Shown here: positions 61,965 through 64,000 of the stretch, in pieces
How the letters are laid out: the number at the start of each line of letters is the position of its first letter
Position numbering within the stretch: position 1 is the first letter of the stretch
Source: Aquitalea magnusonii
Lineage (GTDB): Bacteria; Pseudomonadota; Gammaproteobacteria; Burkholderiales; Chromobacteriaceae
Reading direction: 5' to 3'
Assembly: GCF_002217795.2 (NCBI RefSeq)
Contig: NZ_AP018823.1
Span: 2,976,001 to 3,040,000, forward strand
Length of the DNA: 64,000 nt
The notes under the pieces: generated by a model
What the model saw: the letters and a program-made list of their open reading frames with translations, nothing else
Database searches by the model: none
Told to the model about the DNA's origin: nothing
Translations under genes and position numbers: made by a program

Positions 61965-61992
61965 GATATAATCCGCCTCCCTGATTTGTCAA
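61965..61992 (-). promoter_or_regulatory. Candidate sigma70 promoter for yceD-rpmF-plsX-fab
   Basis: On the minus strand TTGACA (61992-61987), 16-base spacer, TATATC (61970-61965). A start about 7 bases further would leave only about 5 bases before the yceD ATG, an almost leaderless mRNA; no good ribosome-binding site is seen there either. Confidence 0.55.
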
Positions 61993-62012
61993 AATAATCA
62001 AGCAATACCACC

Positions 62013-62591
62013 ATGCAGATCATCCTGGCTTCCACCTCCCGCTACCGGCAGGAAATCATCGCCCGCCTCGGGCTGCCCTTCACCGCCGTGCCGCCCGTCT
62101 GCGACGAAACCCCGCTGCCCGGCGAAAGCGCGCTGGACACTGCCGTGCGCCTGGCGCGCAGCAAGGCCCAGTCGCTGGCGGCTGACTACCCGAATGCCCT
62201 GATCATCGGCTCAGATCAGGTTGCCCTGCTCGATGGCCAGCAAATCGGCAAACCCGGCTCGTTTGAAAACGGCGTGGCCATGTTGCAGTGGATGAGCGGC
62301 CGCACCGTGGTGTTCCACTCGGCGTTGGCGCTGTATAACACTGCCAGCGGGCGTTTGCAGGAAACCGTGGGCATCACCCGCGTGACCTTGCGTCAGCTCA
62401 CCGAGCAGCAGATTCGCAATTACCTGACGCGCGAGCCGGACGCCCTGCACTGCGCGGGCAGCGCCAAGAGTGAAGGCCTGGGCGGCGCCCTGCTGGAAAA
62501 GGTGGAGTCGGACGACCCGAACGCCCTGATCGGCGTGCCGCTGTTCCAACTTATCAGCATGTTGAATGCCGAAGGCGTGGAGATTCTGTAA
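62013..62591 (+). CDS. Maf/YceF-type nucleotide pyrophosphatase
   Basis: The 192-residue protein has the Maf N-terminus IILASTSRYRQEIIARLGLPF, a catalytic region ALIIGSDQVALLDGQQIGKPG and C-terminal HCAGSAKSEGLGGALLEKVESDDPNALIGVPLFQLI. Within the Maf family the IGSDQVA form fits the YceF subgroup (m7GTP-type pyrophosphatase). It cleans modified nucleotides from the pool. It is divergent from yceD, the usual arrangement in proteobacteria, and overlaps the methyltransferase gene by one base. Confidence 0.93.
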   Translation: MQIILASTSRYRQEIIARLGLPFTAVPPVCDETPLPGESALDTAVRLARSKAQSLAADYPNALIIGSDQVALLDGQQIGKPGSFENGVAMLQWMSGRTVVFHSALALYNTASGRLQETVGITRVTLRQLTEQQIRNYLTREPDALHCAGSAKSEGLGGALLEKVESDDPNALIGVPLFQLISMLNAEGVEIL

Positions 62592-63295
62592 TGGCCGGCA
62601 CCCTGTTTCTGATTCCCGCCCCGCTGGGCGACGAAAGCATTGCCTGGCTGCCTGCCAGCGAAGCGGCCAAGGTGCTGCATATCCGCCACTTTGTGGTGGA
62701 AGCGGAAAAAACCGCGCGCAAGCACCTCAAGGCGCTGGGCGTCAGCACGCCCATTCGCGAGCTGGCGATGAGCACGCTCAACGAACACACCAAGCCAGCC
62801 GATGTCACCGCCCTGCTTGCGCCGCTGCTGGCGGGTGAAGACGTGGGCCTGATCTCCGAAGCCGGCTGCCCGGCGGTAGCCGACCCCGGCGCGCAACTGG
62901 TGGCACTGGCGCACGAGCGCGGCATCCGCGTGGCACCGCTGATCGGCCCTTCTTCCATTTTGCTGGCGCTGATGGCCTCCGGAGCCAATGGCCAGTGCTT
63001 TGCCTTCCACGGCTACCTGCCGGTGGATGCGGCTGAAAAGGCCAAAGTGGTGAAGGAACTGGAGCAACGCTCGCGCCAGCGCAATGAAACCCAGGTGTTC
63101 ATTGAAACGCCTTACCGCAACAACGCGCTGCTGCAGCAATTGCGTGAGACACTGGCCCCCACCACCCGGCTGGCCGTGGCTTGCGACCTGACCCTGCCGA
63201 CGGAAACCATTGTCAGCCGCCTGGTAAAAGACTGGCCGCAAGCTGCGCCGGATTTCCACAAGCGCCCGGCCATTTTCATCCTGCACGCTGCCTGA
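62591..63295 (+). CDS. RsmI-like SAM-dependent methyltransferase (tetrapyrrole methylase fold)
   Basis: The 234-residue protein begins [20 protein letters not shown] and has [47 protein letters not shown], the RsmI-type SAM-binding block, then [12 protein letters not shown] and [11 protein letters not shown]. It is shorter than RsmI and differs at the N-terminus (PAPLGD, where RsmI reads PTPIGN), so it is a paralogue that may not methylate 16S rRNA C1402. It shares a TAATG junction with maf. Confidence 0.88.
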   Translation: MAGTLFLIPAPLGDESIAWLPASEAAKVLHIRHFVVEAEKTARKHLKALGVSTPIRELAMSTLNEHTKPADVTALLAPLLAGEDVGLISEAGCPAVADPGAQLVALAHERGIRVAPLIGPSSILLALMASGANGQCFAFHGYLPVDAAEKAKVVKELEQRSRQRNETQVFIETPYRNNALLQQLRETLAPTTRLAVACDLTLPTETIVSRLVKDWPQAAPDFHKRPAIFILHAA

Positions 63296-63306
63296 AAGCC
63301 CATACC

Positions 63307-64000
63307 ATGCCCAAGCTGCCGCCACTGATCCATTCGCTGCTGGATACCGATCTGTACAAATTCACCATGCTGCAGGCCATCCTGCACCAGTTCCCGGCGG
63401 CTTACGGGCAATATGAATTCCGCTGCCGCAACCAGCCGGACTTCCCGCTATCGCAATTGCACAAGGAAGTGGAAGCCCAACTGGACTGGCTGTGCCAGTT
63501 GCAATTCACCCAGCCGGAGCTGGCTTATCTGCGCAGCCTGCGCTTCATCAAGAGTGATTTTGTCGATTACCTGGAACTGTTCCACCTGCAGCGGCGCTTT
63601 ATCCGGGTGGAGTGCGATGGCGATGCGCTGAACATTCATATCGAAGGACCGCTGGTGCAGGCCATGTTCTTCGAGATTTTCGTGCTGGCCATCGTCAACG
63701 AGCTGTACTTCCGCCGCCTGGACACGCCGCAAATCCGTGAAGAAGGCCAACGGCGGCTGGACGCCAAGATTGCCACCCTGCTGCGCTTCGAGGCGGAAGA
63801 AAGCGCCAGCCAGCGCTTTCCCTTGCTGATTTCCGACTTCGGCACCCGCCGCCGCTTCAGCCGCGAATGGCAGCAACAGGTAGTGGAACAACTCAATGCC
63901 GCCCTGCCCAAGATTTTCCGTGGCACCAGCAATGTCTGGCTGGCGTGGAAACTGGGCATTACCCCCATCGGCACCATGGCGCATGAATTCTTTCAGGCCT
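63307..64000 (+). CDS. pncB: Nicotinate phosphoribosyltransferase, cut by window edge
   Basis: The N-terminal 231 residues are present. They start [21 protein letters not shown], the PncB hallmark (DTDLYKxTMxQA), with [19 protein letters not shown] and [23 protein letters not shown] following. The enzyme makes nicotinate mononucleotide from nicotinate and PRPP in NAD salvage. The gene starts 11 bases after the methyltransferase stop; the end lies outside the window. Confidence 0.94.
   Translation, partial: MPKLPPLIHSLLDTDLYKFTMLQAILHQFPAAYGQYEFRCRNQPDFPLSQLHKEVEAQLDWLCQLQFTQPELAYLRSLRFIKSDFVDYLELFHLQRRFIRVECDGDALNIHIEGPLVQAMFFEIFVLAIVNELYFRRLDTPQIREEGQRRLDAKIATLLRFEAEESASQRFPLLISDFGTRRRFSREWQQQVVEQLNAALPKIFRGTSNVWLAWKLGITPIGTMAHEFFQA

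Overview
The window looks like a chromosomal segment of a Neisseriales betaproteobacterium, probably Chromobacteriaceae (Aquitalea/Chromobacterium/Vogesella-like). This is inferred from the GC-rich coding style, the gene order aroA | cmk-rpsA-ihfB-lapA-lapB, the order yceD-rpmF-plsX-fabHDG-acpP-fabF-pabB-pabC, and the protein motifs. I cannot confirm the genus without a search. I saw no tRNA, rRNA, CRISPR array or insertion sequence.

Layout. (1) 1-5620: housekeeping genes. lapB (cut by the window edge), lapA, ihfB, rpsA and cmk are on the minus strand, with divergent aroA. (2) 5641-9509: a MazG-like pyrophosphohydrolase, a cytochrome b561 and a divergent MFS/LysR pair. (3) 9547-20163: a sugar region. 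A LacI-type regulator faces a complete fructose PTS operon fruB-fruK-fruA with candidate operators, followed by a GPH-family sugar symporter and a cytoplasmic GH3 glycosidase. Nearly identical terminators follow fruA and the GH3 gene. (4) 20466-25219: an SDR enzyme, a YciH/SUI1 factor, an XRE-cupin regulator upstream of a PuuB-like oxidase, and an orphan predicted beta-helix protein. (5) 25771-49996: a continuous plus-strand type VI secretion locus: tssB-C-A-F-G-J-E-K-L, a TssM-like/OmpA hybrid, hcp, vgrG, a DUF4123 adaptor, an AT-rich secreted orphan, two DUF3304-type lipoproteins, a Tle1-type lipase effector, an unrecognised membrane protein, PAAR and a TssM that lacks an evident Walker A motif. 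(6) 49993-55390: SDR, tyrA, a DUF4936 protein, an EAL phosphodiesterase, pabC and pabB. (7) 55519-61953: the fatty-acid/phospholipid cluster. (8) 62013-64000: maf, an RsmI-like methyltransferase and pncB (cut by the edge).

How they work together. The T6SS block supplies sheath, baseplate, membrane complex, tube, spike, adaptor, effector and probable immunity proteins in one transcription direction, but no ClpV (TssH) is present here. The most unusual part is the effector/immunity island: the start of the lipase gene is repeated in front of the lipoprotein genes, giving an immunity-like protein with an effector-like N-terminus, plus decayed remnants of the same unit. The second unusual feature is the T6SS membrane complex. 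Three proteins (at 35421, 45237 and 46730) share a TssM-like layout of an N-terminal membrane hairpin followed by an alpha/beta-like region, none has an evident P-loop, and one carries the OmpA peptidoglycan-binding domain.
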